A DNA stretch of 64,000 nt from Lichenihabitans psoromatis (GCF_004323635.1 NZ_CP036515.1:124001-188000), one strand, 5' to 3'. Positions 16,142 to 24,111 are shown, counted from the stretch's first letter. Notes: generated by a model from the letters alone, not told the origin. Made by a program: numbers and translations.

Positions 16142-17014
16142 GTGCGACAGCATTTGCCTGTCTCCGAGCGCCGCGTCTGTGCGGCGCTCGGTCAGCACCG
16201 CTCGACGCAGCGCAAGGCGCCGCGGGGCTTTGACGACGAAGAGGCGTTGACGGGCGACATCATCGAGCTGGCGCGGCAGTACGGCCGCTACGGCTATCGC
16301 AAGATCGCGGCGTTGCTGCGCGATGCCGGGTGGCTGGTAAACGACAAGCGGGTCGAGCGCATCTGGCGATGCGAAGGGCTGAAGGTGCCGGCCAAGCAGC
16401 CGAAGAAGGGACGTCTCTGGCTCAACGACGGCTCCTGCATTCGCCTCCGGCCCGAGCACCGCGATCACGTCTGGTCGTACGACTTTGTCGAGGATCGCAC
16501 GCATGAAGGCCGCAAGTTCAGGACCCTCAATGTCGTCGACGAGTTCACCCGGGAGTGCCTGGCCATCCGGGTCGCGCGCAAGCTCAACTCGACCGACGTC
16601 ATTGACGTTCTGTCCGACCTGTTCATCCTGCGCGGCGTGCCTGGTCACATCCGTTCGGACAACGGCCCCGAGTTCATCGCCCAGGCTGTGCAAGACTGGA
16701 TCACGGCGGTTGGAGCAAAGACCGCCTATATTGCCCCAGGCAGCCCGTGGGAGAACGGCTACGTCGAGTCGTTCAACGCTCGCTTCCGAGACGAGCTGCT
16801 CGACGGAGAGATCTTCTACTCGCTCAAGGAAGCTCAGGTCATCATCGAAAGCTGGAGAAGGCATTACAATACTGTGCGCCCGCACGGATCAATCGGCTAC
16901 AAGCCCCCGGCGCCGGAGGTCTTCGTGCCCGCCTTCGCCGCATGGCCGGCTGCGAAACCCCGACCATCTCCGCCGGCCATGCTCAGGGTGGCGCCCAGGC
17001 CGACCATGAACTAA
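16142..17014 (+). CDS. IS3-family transposase OrfB (DDE integrase core)
   Basis: 290 aa in the -1 frame relative to OrfA. An N-terminal HTH_21-like block (FDDEEALTGDIIELARQYGR, YGYRKIAALLRDAGW) precedes the rve/DDE core: Asp in VWSYDFV, Asp in IRSDNGPEF, Glu in PWENGYVESFN. The end RRHYNTVRPHGSIGYKPPAPE is typical. All catalytic residues are present and no frame damage is seen, so the element is probably functional. Confidence 0.93.
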   Translation: MRQHLPVSERRVCAALGQHRSTQRKAPRGFDDEEALTGDIIELARQYGRYGYRKIAALLRDAGWLVNDKRVERIWRCEGLKVPAKQPKKGRLWLNDGSCIRLRPEHRDHVWSYDFVEDRTHEGRKFRTLNVVDEFTRECLAIRVARKLNSTDVIDVLSDLFILRGVPGHIRSDNGPEFIAQAVQDWITAVGAKTAYIAPGSPWENGYVESFNARFRDELLDGEIFYSLKEAQVIIESWRRHYNTVRPHGSIGYKPPAPEVFVPAFAAWPAAKPRPSPPAMLRVAPRPTMN

Positions 17015-17041
17015 CAATCAACCCGGACCACCCGATGGGGG

Positions 17042-17752
17042 CCGATCAAAGCCAGGCGAGTGCATACGGTTGCCCCGCAACGCCGGGTTACACCACATAA
17101 GACATACGGGATGATCTGACGTTACGAACCCTGTCGTTTTTAAAGGCGCACGGATTAGCATCCACTTGCGGTCAGCCAGCAGCCCTAGAATGGTGTCAAA
17201 GGCCTCGGCCTCGAACCCAAGATGCGCTTCCGTCGTGACATCGACCCTATAGGCGTCCGTCTGAAACTTCCGGGCGTGCTCGTGGTCAAGCTCGGCATCA
17301 GCGGGGACGGCTCCCGCCGCTTTGGCTCGCCGCATTTGCGACGCCCATCGTTCAGGCGTCGCACTGGCAAGATCCATCATCATTTTAATAATGTCCTCAT
17401 GAAGCTGGCGCGTTGCTTCCCTCCGCTCCGGGTTGGCAGAGGCCATATGAGCGATCAGGTTTAATACGTAGTTCATGTCATCGCGGCTCTCGATCGATCG
17501 CGCTTCTGCGATGCGCCTCAGAGCAACATCGAGCTCGCCTTCGAACTTCGCGAACTCCTTTTCAACGGCATCGGAAGGGTGCCCTTCGACATTGACCGTG
17601 TTGAAATCGCGCTCCTGCGCGACGTTTTTCGTGTGAGAAACGAAGGCCCGCTGTGTGCGAAAATCGACCGCGTAGACTTGGGGCTTATCGCGATCTGTCA
17701 CAAATCCCTTCATATAACACTGCGGTACGTAGTGGTGCATCCGGGCTACCAT
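17042..17752 (-). pseudogene. N-terminal fragment of DUF4238 gene, interrupted by IS3
   Basis: About 237 residues of a DUF4238 protein. The family start MHHYVPQCYMKGF is present, then FNTVNVEGHPSDAVEKEFAKFEGELDVALRRI (in pieces) and FVTSDHPVCLMWCNPALRG before it runs into the IS and stops at 17,018. DUF4238 members are usually 270-350 aa, so about 100 residues are displaced to 15,481-15,778. Function of the family is not established. It starts 2 bp after an XRE gene's stop, so the pair was an operon. Confidence 0.8.
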
Positions 17753-17754
17753 GG

Positions 17755-17991
17755 CTACGCTCCAGCCATCCGCAAACGCACCCCCGCCCCGCCGCCATTT
17801 TCAGGAATAAACTCGACCCCAGCCGCTTCAAGGGCGCGAGTGATCACCACAAGCGTCGCATGGCGTGGGTCCGCGTTCGCACCCTCAAATTGTCGAATTG
17901 TGACGATGCCGACCGTGGCTGCTTTCGCAAGTTGGTCTTGTGTCCAATTGAGCAGCGCTCGAGCTGCACGGCACTGCGCGGGAGTGATCAT
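17755..17991 (-). CDS. Solo XRE-type helix-turn-helix regulator
   Basis: 78 aa, ATG start. MITPAQCRAARALLNWTQDQ, LAKAATVGIVTIRQFEG is a standard XRE/Cro HTH, followed by the short tail TRALEAAGVEFIPENGGGAGVRLR that recurs in three other places in this region. It most likely represses its own operon. It is the first gene of a two-gene unit with the DUF4238 gene, an arrangement reminiscent of regulator-effector or antitoxin-toxin pairs, though no toxin activity is known. Confidence 0.9.
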   Translation of the reverse strand: MITPAQCRAARALLNWTQDQLAKAATVGIVTIRQFEGANADPRHATLVVITRALEAAGVEFIPENGGGAGVRLRMAGA

Positions 17992-18010
17992 GTTCTCACA
18001 TGACCCATCT

Positions 18011-18042
18011 ATCTATTTTCGTCAACTACATCGTAAATAGAT
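18011..18042. promoter_or_regulatory. AT-rich inverted repeat upstream of the XRE gene, likely operator
   Basis: ATCTATTT (18,011-18,018) and AAATAGAT (18,035-18,042) are perfect inverted copies 16 bp apart. Related sequences (TTATCTGTC, TTATAGATGG) follow to 18,092. The block is strikingly AT-rich for this genome and lies directly in front of the XRE start, fitting a promoter with operators. Confidence 0.45.
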
Positions 18043-18119
18043 TGACAACATCCAATCCGTATCTTATAAATTTATCTGTCGATTATAGATGGATTAAAGA
18101 TCCCCTGCTACTCACTCCC

Positions 18120-18340
18120 GCTAATACCTACGACCACGCCGCCATCATTCGAGTAGCATAGTCGAACGCCAGATCGCCGAGGCCTATCTAGCCGCCACGA
18201 AAGCCATTCAGAAGCGCGGAAAGTCAGTAACGATCGCAGAAGAGCTTGCAGCAATCGTCAAATCCTTGAAATGGGCCGATGCCATCTACCCGCCTGACCT
18301 TCTCCCGGACGCCGGGCCGGTAATCCGAAATCAAACTTAG
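18120..18340 (+). pseudogene. Small gene broken by a frameshift
   Basis: Frame 1 reads ANTYDHAAIIRVA then TAG at 18,159. The adjacent frame takes over as IVERQIAEAYLAATKAIQKR and TIAEELAAIVKSLKWADAIY, ending at TAG 18,338. The two halves read as one small helical protein of about 75 aa with one base lost near 18,155. No convincing ATG/GTG is seen at the front (CTG at 18,105 is possible). Not recognised as a family. Confidence 0.5.
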
Positions 18341-18351
18341 GAACCCGCATC

Positions 18352-18672
18352 ATGTCGACCAATACCGCTTCGGCAGTAGCCTACTTGCCGACCTACCACA
18401 GCCTTTCGAATTTTCAACCAAGCGCCTACATTGCCGATCTTCGGTTGGCAGGGTTCGATCTGACCTTGCTGCCCGAACCAAACTTCGGGATCACCTATGC
18501 GATTACGCCGCGTAAGGGGCACGGGTTTGATCGTACCTTCCGCCAAGTTCTTGAGAAACACGGTTTTGCCAGCCGGACTAACCCCGACCTCGTTATACGC
18601 GTTTGCGAAGCGCTTCAGGATGAACAGTCTGACCTCTTGCTTGCCTTACACGGTACAGTCGTCAAATTGTAA
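18352..18672 (+). CDS. Hypothetical protein
   Basis: 106 aa, ATG with AGGAA eight bases upstream that overlaps the stop of the broken gene before it, so they formed an operon. Segments AYLPTYHSLSNFQPSAYIAD and GHGFDRTFRQVLEKHGF look like a soluble alpha/beta protein. No family recognised. Confidence 0.6.
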   Translation: MSTNTASAVAYLPTYHSLSNFQPSAYIADLRLAGFDLTLLPEPNFGITYAITPRKGHGFDRTFRQVLEKHGFASRTNPDLVIRVCEALQDEQSDLLLALHGTVVKL

Positions 18673-18903
18673 TCATCGTTTGCATCAACCTCGGGGCGTG
18701 CAAACGTTCGAACAATCTACCACCACATTGCGGGGCCGTTCCTCGCCGCTTATGCCGGTAAGATGCGTGGCGTGAGGACAGCCGGCGCGTGTCGAACGGT
18801 GAGCAGTCCGGCAGGCGGGTGATCTGAGCACCTAATTGAGTTCGCAGGCGTTCTTTGCCTCAGATCAGGTCGTTGTGACCTTGATGGCGTCAAGGAGTTT
18901 TCG

Positions 18904-19308
18904 ATGCATCTTCCCGATGGAGCGACGATTGTCGTTGCCGATGGCGAAAAGCTCAAGGTGTTCCGTAATACCGGGCACGAGGGCAACCCGAAGCTGACCG
19001 CCGAGCAAGAGCCGAAAGTCGAACAGGATAATCATGGATCGGGAGGTCGGCATCATCTTAGCTCCGCCAACCCCGATCACGGCCAGGTCGAGGAGGATAG
19101 CCACTCGGCAGGGGTGGCCGCCATGCTGAACAAGGAGGCCGTCTCGGGAAAGATCAAGCACCTCGTGGTCATCGCCTCGCCAAGAGCTCTCGGCGAACTG
19201 CGTAAGCACTACAGCAAGCAGCTTTCGGCAGTGCTGGTGGGCGAGATCGCAAAGGACCTCACGGGACACTCGATCCACGATATCGAGAAGGCAATCGCTG
19301 CGGCTTGA
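18904..19308 (+). CDS. Host-attachment-type protein (Host_attach family)
   Basis: 134 aa. Begins LPDGATIVVADGEKLKVFRN and has the family's core VAAMLNKEAVSGKIKHLVVI, ASPRALGELRKHYSKQL and VLVGEIAKDLTGHSIHDIEKAI. The family was named from a plant-attachment phenotype in Agrobacterium but resembles the eRF1 domain 1 / archaeal-ribosome-factor fold, and its biochemical role is unclear. Common in soil and plant-associated Alphaproteobacteria. Stands alone; the next genes are DUF6894. Confidence 0.85.
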   Translation: MHLPDGATIVVADGEKLKVFRNTGHEGNPKLTAEQEPKVEQDNHGSGGRHHLSSANPDHGQVEEDSHSAGVAAMLNKEAVSGKIKHLVVIASPRALGELRKHYSKQLSAVLVGEIAKDLTGHSIHDIEKAIAAA

Positions 19309-19607
19309 ACCATGCTGGCCGCGGGAGCGATTAGGCTCGATCAGGATCGTCCCGCGTGCCCTGCTCACTCATCATCATGGCGTCGGGCTCGCCATGACTC
19401 ACAACCGATCGCGGATCGTCAAATGCGGTTAGCGACGACCGCTCTACCAGGGTCACCTTTGACGGGGTGAAGGGCCCGACCATGATCCGGCCGAGCATCG
19501 ATACGGAGGAGGTCGGTGCCGAACGCTCTTGGTCCGCATGCGTACAGCAACTATTCAGTGCTTCGGACTGTAGCTTTACATCAACCAACTCAGAATCAGA
19601 GGAAGTG

Positions 19608-19841
19608 ATGCCTCGTTTCTTCTTCGACATACACGACAGCGTTATGCGTATCGATAAGGTTGGGCTTGAGTTGGGAGATGTCTCGGACGTTCGCGGCGAA
19701 GCGATGCGGGCACTGCCATCGATCGCAAAGGACGAGATCCCGAAGGATGGCGACAAACAAGTGTTTACGGTGTTTGTTCGCGACGAGGACAGCCGCCCGA
19801 TCTATACGGCGACGATCACCTTCGCTGGCTTGTGGGTCTAA
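19608..19841 (+). CDS. DUF6894 family protein
   Basis: 77 aa from ATG with AGAGGAAG upstream; the open frame before it is not protein-like. MPRFFFDIHD, then DVRGEAMRALPSIAKDEIP and FTVFVRDEDSRPIYTATITF, is the DUF6894 pattern: a short beta strand with FFDxHD, an acidic helix and a beta pair. Small, cytosolic, unknown function, and often multi-copy in Methylobacterium-like genomes. A second copy lies at 20,653. Confidence 0.85.
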   Translation: MPRFFFDIHDSVMRIDKVGLELGDVSDVRGEAMRALPSIAKDEIPKDGDKQVFTVFVRDEDSRPIYTATITFAGLWV

Positions 19842-20652
19842 GGCGGACGGCCGAAGTTAAGCCGGGTGAACTCTGTTGGTTGATATAGGCGATGGAGCAG
19901 CAGCGATAGTTGCTTATAGCGCGGCAGTTTCTGCCCGCGGCATTGCCTCACCGGCGCTCAGGCTGCATGCTACCGACATGTGGATAAAGCGCGTCAATCG
20001 ATGGGGTGTCGGCCAAGCTAGGGCGCGCACCGAAGCCGAGGATCTTGTCACGAGCAGCGGCGATCTGGCCTCCGCGGTGGCTCGACGACTGGCCCGCGGC
20101 GAACGGCTTGGACGAGTTTCGGTCGTAGGTGTCCCGTTTGGGCACTGTGCTCGGGTCCGGCGAAAGGTCAAGCAGCGGGGACGCCGGCGACAATGATCAG
20201 ATTATCACCATCGCCGGACCGTGATCGGATAGTCAGCGGTGTTTTTCGCCGATGGCGGTGACATCTGGTGCGTCTTTTGCAGGCGTGGAGATCGATCCAC
20301 TCGTTCGGTGAGAACCGCTGACAGACCTGACGCGATCTAAACGCTTTGCTTCTTCGACACTAACAGCCGTGTCTCGGGCTCGGGCGTCTGCCGCCCTCGG
20401 AGTTGGGGTCATCTGTTCGATTGGCACGGCATTTTCTTCCTTACGGTTGGGTACGTCTTTTTTTGACTTATCGAAGACGACGAACTTAAGACTAAGGCGA
20501 GCATCGCTGTGTGGCTTCACTGCTAATTCGCATAGTGCATATTCGAATTAGCTTCGGTCGGAGCGACGCCTTTCCCCTCGTCGTTGCGTTGCGACGTACG
20601 ACATAAGGCTGACACGGATGTTCCATTTGCTGCGACAACCGAACGGTCGATT
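19842..20652. other. 811 bp with no supported gene
   Basis: Overlapping open frames occur on both strands (the best are a minus-strand 95-aa frame ending at 20,233 and a plus-strand frame from 19,876), but all are Arg/Ser/Ala-rich without structured segments or good ribosome sites. It may contain decayed genes or a regulatory RNA; nothing specific is visible. Confidence 0.4.
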
Positions 20653-20886
20653 ATGCCGCTATATTTCTTCGACGTCCATGACGGCAAGATCGTACCGGAT
20701 GAGGTCGGCACAGAACTCGCTGACCTTGATGCGGCCCGAGATTTTGCCTGTCACATGGTCCTCCGCATGGCGGCGAGCATGTCATTGAGACGAGACGGCG
20801 TTCAGATCAGGGTCAACGTGCGCGATGCGGCAGGCGCTCGCGTCATGACTGGGACTCTGATGTTCTTAATCGAGAAGACCGAGTGA
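20653..20886 (+). CDS. DUF6894 family protein, second copy
   Basis: 77 aa. MPLYFFDVHDGKIVPDEVGT, ELADLDAARDFACHMVLRMA and VQIRVNVRDAAGARVMTGTL line up with the first copy along the whole length, at clearly diverged sequence. The start is the ATG before PLYFF; longer open sequence upstream has no similarity. Function unknown. Confidence 0.85.
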   Translation: MPLYFFDVHDGKIVPDEVGTELADLDAARDFACHMVLRMAASMSLRRDGVQIRVNVRDAAGARVMTGTLMFLIEKTE

Positions 20887-21105
20887 GACGCAATCCATGG
20901 TTGATCGCGGAGACGTTCAGTACACTTCGTTGTGCATGACCGTTCTCTTACACGTCGCGCGTCACAGTCTGCAGCGCGGCCGGGTAACGTGAACGAGGCG
21001 ACCTCGAGTTTCAGCGGGCCTTCCAAGCCCAGTGAGCCATCGCTGAACATGACATACGCCCCTAGCGGCTGATGGTTGGTACGAGTTGGTAGAAGGATTT
21101 CCGTG

Positions 21106-22311
21106 ATGCCAAATTCAGAAACCGTCGTAACGCCGCCAAGCGTAGAGACGCGCGAGGGTCGCAGACGGCTTCCCGCCTTCATGTCCGAGAACATCACTCC
21201 GATCGTTGCCGAATGGGAAAACTTCGCTCGAACGTTGACGCCGACATCCGACGGTATGACCCCCTTGGCGTTGCGGGATCACATCCATCAGATCCTGCAA
21301 TTCGTCGTCGTCGATATCCAGTCGGAACAGACGCCTAAGGAAGAGACGATAAAGTCTATGGGAAACAAGGCCCGCAAACCTGATAGTACGGCTGCGGAAA
21401 CTCACGCAGCACTGCGTCTTTCGGGTGGCTTTAACATCGGCCAGATCACATCCGAGTACCGGGCCTTGCGGGCTAGCGTGATCAAGCTTTGGAGGAGAAC
21501 GAACCCTCTGATGGACGAGAAAGATTTCGAGGATCTGACGAGGTTCAACGAGGCGATCGATCAAGAATTGACGGAGTCCGTGACCTACTACACCGACGAA
21601 GTTCTGAGGTCGAAAGACCTTTTCATCGGCATACTAGGGCATGACCTTCGCAGTCCCGTTCAGGCGATCACGTTGTCGGCCGAGTTGATGTCGCGTTTGG
21701 GGTCGCTCAACGAACGGCAAATCATGCTCCTGGGGAACATGTCCGACAGTGCCGGACGCATCAACGCGCTGATCGACAACCTCGTTGACGTCACGCGAGC
21801 GCGGTTCGGCAATTCACTCGCAATCATCAGATCCGTTATGGATTTTGGCTACGTCGCCCATCAGCTTGTTGACGAGACTCGGGCCGTGAACCCGTCGCGA
21901 GATATTAAACTTGATATCTCGCCCGGCAGCCTGAAGGGTGAATGGGACAAGGCCCGAATCGGGCAGGTCTTCTCGAACCTGCTCGGTAACGCTTGTCAAT
22001 ATGGCTTCAAGGACACCTCGATCGAAGTGGGCATCGCGAGCGACAGGGAGTCGGTTACGTTGACGATTAGTAACCGAGGCGTCCCGATTCCTGCTGAAAG
22101 AATAAGCTCGATCTTCAACCCCCTGACCCGCGCGACCGCAAAGACGGGTCAGCATGCGTCGATGAATTTGGGGCTTGGTCTCTACATAACAAATGAGATC
22201 GTTGCAGCCCACGGCGGGACGATCGAGGTCACATCGTCCGAGGACCAAGGAACCACTTTCACCTTATGGTTTCCGCGCTATCGGTCGAAACCAGCCTTAC
22301 ACTTGGCTTGA
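21106..22311 (+). CDS. Sensor histidine kinase with RsbRD-type N-terminal domain
   Basis: 401 aa, ATG with AGAAGGA upstream. Residues 20-155 form an RsbRD_N-like all-helical domain (PIVAEWENFARTL, LRDHIHQILQFVVVDI, SAAETHAALRLSGG-like, ITSEYRALRASVIKLW). HisKA has the H-box LGHDLRSPVQAI with phospho-acceptor His179, and the HATPase boxes are N (FSNLLGNACQYG), F/G (LGLGLYITNEIVAAHGG) and TTFTLWFP. No membrane segment, so it is a cytosolic kinase. No response regulator is adjacent; in this group such kinases often feed general stress response pathways. Confidence 0.9.
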   Translation: MPNSETVVTPPSVETREGRRRLPAFMSENITPIVAEWENFARTLTPTSDGMTPLALRDHIHQILQFVVVDIQSEQTPKEETIKSMGNKARKPDSTAAETHAALRLSGGFNIGQITSEYRALRASVIKLWRRTNPLMDEKDFEDLTRFNEAIDQELTESVTYYTDEVLRSKDLFIGILGHDLRSPVQAITLSAELMSRLGSLNERQIMLLGNMSDSAGRINALIDNLVDVTRARFGNSLAIIRSVMDFGYVAHQLVDETRAVNPSRDIKLDISPGSLKGEWDKARIGQVFSNLLGNACQYGFKDTSIEVGIASDRESVTLTISNRGVPIPAERISSIFNPLTRATAKTGQHASMNLGLGLYITNEIVAAHGGTIEVTSSEDQGTTFTLWFPRYRSKPALHLA

Positions 22312-22359
22312 GCCGCGATCGATTTCGAGTTTAGACGACGCGGCAGCGTCGGCAGGACT

Positions 22360-22935
22360 ATGCTGCAGCCTACTGCCGAGTACCACATGCCGAGGATGGA
22401 AAAATCTACCAGGTCCTCGGTCGCGATCATCTGCAAACCATGTGGCCGGAGAGGCGTCCTAAACGTAGCGGGACTGCTTGCCCGGCAAGGACTTGATCTG
22501 CCACTGACAGTGCTGATCAACATCTTGTCGGCCGACTGCCCAGGCCGACGTGAACACACGCCACGATGCAGCACGGTCTTCGAGGATCTGCCGAAACAGC
22601 GGTCATTCGTAGAGGCGATATCTGATCACGTCGGCTCCGTAATCCTTACCCCCGGCTGCTCGCCATTCACGAACTCGATCCCAGCTGCTCGGAACACCCG
22701 CTGCAACGATTTTTCCGCTATGGCCGAAATGGGATCATATGAGTCGCGAGCTTCGATGAGGACGATCGCATTAGTTTTTAAGTTCGACCGGCTGGCCAGT
22801 CCGTTGATGGACCACTTGAGGAGCAGACGAGCGGCTTTCACTTGGCCGCAGGTGAGGGTCACGGTGCCGTCCTCAGCCGAACGCCGGGATCGCGCTTGCT
22901 CGCCGTATCGGGTGATCGGTGCTTCCATAAGATAG
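22360..22935 (+). CDS. Small zinc-ribbon-like protein with a probable run-on 3' end
   Basis: The first 75 residues look genuine: IICKPCGRRGVLNVAGLLAR, then a helical part and ADCPGRREHTPRCSTVF. That gives Cys25/Cys28 and Cys60/Cys70, a zinc-ribbon-like pattern seen in small hypothetical proteins of Rhizobiales. From about residue 80 the frame is antisense to an XRE gene and loses protein character, so the native stop was probably lost near 22,590. Start uncertain (ATG 22,360, 22,387 or 22,396). Confidence 0.45.
   Translation: MLQPTAEYHMPRMEKSTRSSVAIICKPCGRRGVLNVAGLLARQGLDLPLTVLINILSADCPGRREHTPRCSTVFEDLPKQRSFVEAISDHVGSVILTPGCSPFTNSIPAARNTRCNDFSAMAEMGSYESRASMRTIALVFKFDRLASPLMDHLRSRRAAFTWPQVRVTVPSSAERRDRACSPYRVIGASIR
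22626..22862 (-). CDS. Solo XRE-type HTH regulator, diverged copy
   Basis: 78 aa from GTG with GAGGA seven bases upstream. TLTCGQVKAARLLLKWSING, LASRSNLKTNAIVLIEARDS carries the XRE layout, with the recurring tail LQRVFRAAGIEFVNGEQPGVRI. It shares length and organisation with the 17,755 gene but is clearly diverged. It could control a neighbour; the flanking genes are the zinc-ribbon-like frame (antisense) and a TetR-like gene. Confidence 0.65.
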   Translation of the reverse strand: MTLTCGQVKAARLLLKWSINGLASRSNLKTNAIVLIEARDSYDPISAIAEKSLQRVFRAAGIEFVNGEQPGVRITEPT

Positions 22936-23079
22936 TGGCCACTCCAGTGGTGCAGCCCGTCAGCACTGCGTCTGGCATCTCGAGTGCAGTTCAAGGCTCA
23001 TCAATCAACAATCGTTCCAAATCGATACGCCAGCGTTCGTTTCCGGTTTGAGCGATACATTGAGAAGAGCTAGCGAGCA

Positions 23080-23295
23080 ATGGTCGACCCCTTTTCGGAC
23101 ACTCCGAGCTGTAGCTCAGAGACCAGCGATCGTGCTCGCATCATCACTGCGGCTCAGCTGATTTACGCCCGCGGCGGCATTAACCTTCTCCAACGAACGA
23201 CAGTTGCGAGGTTGGCGGGCGTGACCCCCGACACGGTGAGCCGACACTTCCGCAGCCGCTCACTGCTGATGGATCGCCTTACTCGCGAGGATTAA
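23080..23295 (+). CDS. Truncated TetR-like protein (DNA-binding part only)
   Basis: 71 aa. RARIITAAQLIYARGGINLLQRTTVARLA, VTPDTVSRHFRSRSLLMDRL has the TetR N-terminal HTH arrangement (helix 1, TTVARLAGV, TxxxHF-SR-LL). Full TetR proteins are about 190-220 aa; the ligand domain is missing because a TAA follows immediately. It may be a pseudogene or a solo HTH protein. Confidence 0.6.
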   Translation: MVDPFSDTPSCSSETSDRARIITAAQLIYARGGINLLQRTTVARLAGVTPDTVSRHFRSRSLLMDRLTRED

Positions 23296-23334
23296 AGCCT
23301 GTCAAAAGCTTCGCTTCCGCAGCCAGGTAAGTGC

Positions 23335-23437
23335 TCACGGCGGCTTCCTCAACCGCACGCCGGGCTGGCCGTCAGCGAATTCGACGCCAACCGCCTCCAT
23401 AAGCTGCTGCTAGGCCGCCAGTGCGTTGCCGTTCGTC
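23335..23437 (-). pseudogene. Fourth XRE-family remnant
   Basis: Reads LAA-stop-QQLMEAVGVEFADGQPGVRLRKPP then TGA. This is the conserved C-terminal tail of the solo XRE family with an in-frame TAG; the HTH is gone. It lies between the TetR-like gene and the tRNA. Confidence 0.6.
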
Positions 23438-23520
23438 CTCGTTCAAACACAGCTTTTCCGTATATTTTCCGTACGATGCACGAAGCCGTCAAATTTCGCG
23501 ACGTAAGCCATTGAAATGAC

Positions 23521-23596
23521 TGGTGCGCCCAAGGGGAATCGAACCCCTGTTTTCGCCGTGAGAGGGCGACGTCCTAGACCGCTAGACGATGGGCGC
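23521..23596 (-). tRNA. tRNA-Glu (anticodon CUC)
   Basis: On the minus strand, a cloverleaf starting GCGCCCATCG and ending GGGCGC-A-CCA, with CCA encoded. Acceptor GCGCCC pairs with GGGCGC; anticodon stem TCGCC/GGCGA encloses loop CTCTCAC, giving anticodon CTC; T-arm AGGGG-TTCGATT-CCCCT. This reads GAG codons. It separates the accessory region on its left from core genes on its right, so it is a plausible attachment site. Confidence 0.95.
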
Positions 23597-23834
23597 GGGC
23601 GCAAAGCGCAATGTCGATACAGCTCCGAAATACATCCGCCGCATCGATCTGCTGGTGCATAACCGGATTTCCACTGCTTCACAAGAGGCGCCCGCCACAT
23701 GGGTGTGGAGCATCACGCGCGAGCCGGTTGCCGCCCCGGCAAGCGCGACGTGCCTATCATTCGTGCCGAATGCCTCACCTATCGGGTTGCGGAAAGTAGC
23801 GAACCATGAGACCGTCGAATTGTCATCAAACAAA

Positions 23835-24050
23835 GATGCGGGAGAGATCGCGTCCAGTTCGACAGAACAGGACGAGGCGCCGACGGAGCAACCACCCCGG
23901 AAACTCTCAGGCAAACGGACCGCATCCGAGGACAATCTGGAGAGAGGCGCTTGACTGCGTCCGCCGAAGGGGAAGCTCGATGGTTCTGCCCGACTGACGT
24001 CGGACAAGCGCCGCGGGTAAACTCTCAGGTACCCGTGACAGATGGGGATC
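23835..24050 (+). promoter_or_regulatory. Tandem glycine riboswitch
   Basis: Two consecutive aptamers. The first is closed by GATGCG (23,835) and CGCATC (23,921) and contains GGGAGAGATCGC and AAACTCTCAGGCAAACGGAC. The second contains GGAGAGAGGCGC, GCCGAAGGGGAAGC and AAACTCTCAGGTACCCGTGACAG (in parts). These GGAGAG/CCGAAGGGG/CTCTCAGG boxes are the hallmark of the glycine riboswitch, which usually turns on glycine-cleavage genes cooperatively. Here it precedes a dadA-type dehydrogenase. Confidence 0.9.
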
Positions 24051-24055
24051 GCGAA

Positions 24056-24079
24056 AGCCGGCCGCTCGACGGCTGTTTT
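24056..24079 (+). terminator. Possible riboswitch expression platform terminator
   Basis: AGCCG (24,056) and CGGCT (24,070) form a short stem followed by GTTTT. It sits between the second aptamer and the start codon, where a glycine-controlled terminator would be expected. The stem is weak, so the switch could instead act on translation. Confidence 0.4.
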
Positions 24080-24111
24080 CTGGTCCACCTGTCTACGGAA
24101 GTTATCCTCTC

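Larger units (their letters stand above)
15779..17041 (+). mobile_element. IS3-family (IS407-group-like) insertion sequence, apparently complete
   Basis: About 1.26 kb. The imperfect terminal inverted repeats share CCCCC, a central T and GTGGTCC: the left end reads CCCCCTTGAAGTGGTCC and the right end, on the complement, CCCCCATCGGGTGGTCC. It carries OrfA and OrfB with a -1 slippery site. It sits inside a DUF4238 gene on the other strand. An exact target duplication is not clear because C/G runs flank both ends; the boundaries are good to a few bases. Confidence 0.85.

Noticed and set aside
15956..16885. 309-aa minus-strand frame over the IS3 transposase
   Set aside because: Opposite strand of a recognised DDE transposase; no ribosome site or domain.
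15770..17045. GATC as IS3 target-site duplication
   Set aside because: GATC flanks both ends, but removing the IS with that duplication shifts the DUF4238 frame, so the true boundary is probably within the C/G runs.
19876..20196. Plus-strand 106-aa frame
   Set aside because: Starts on TTG without ribosome site, Arg/Ala-rich, and competes with equally weak minus-strand frames.
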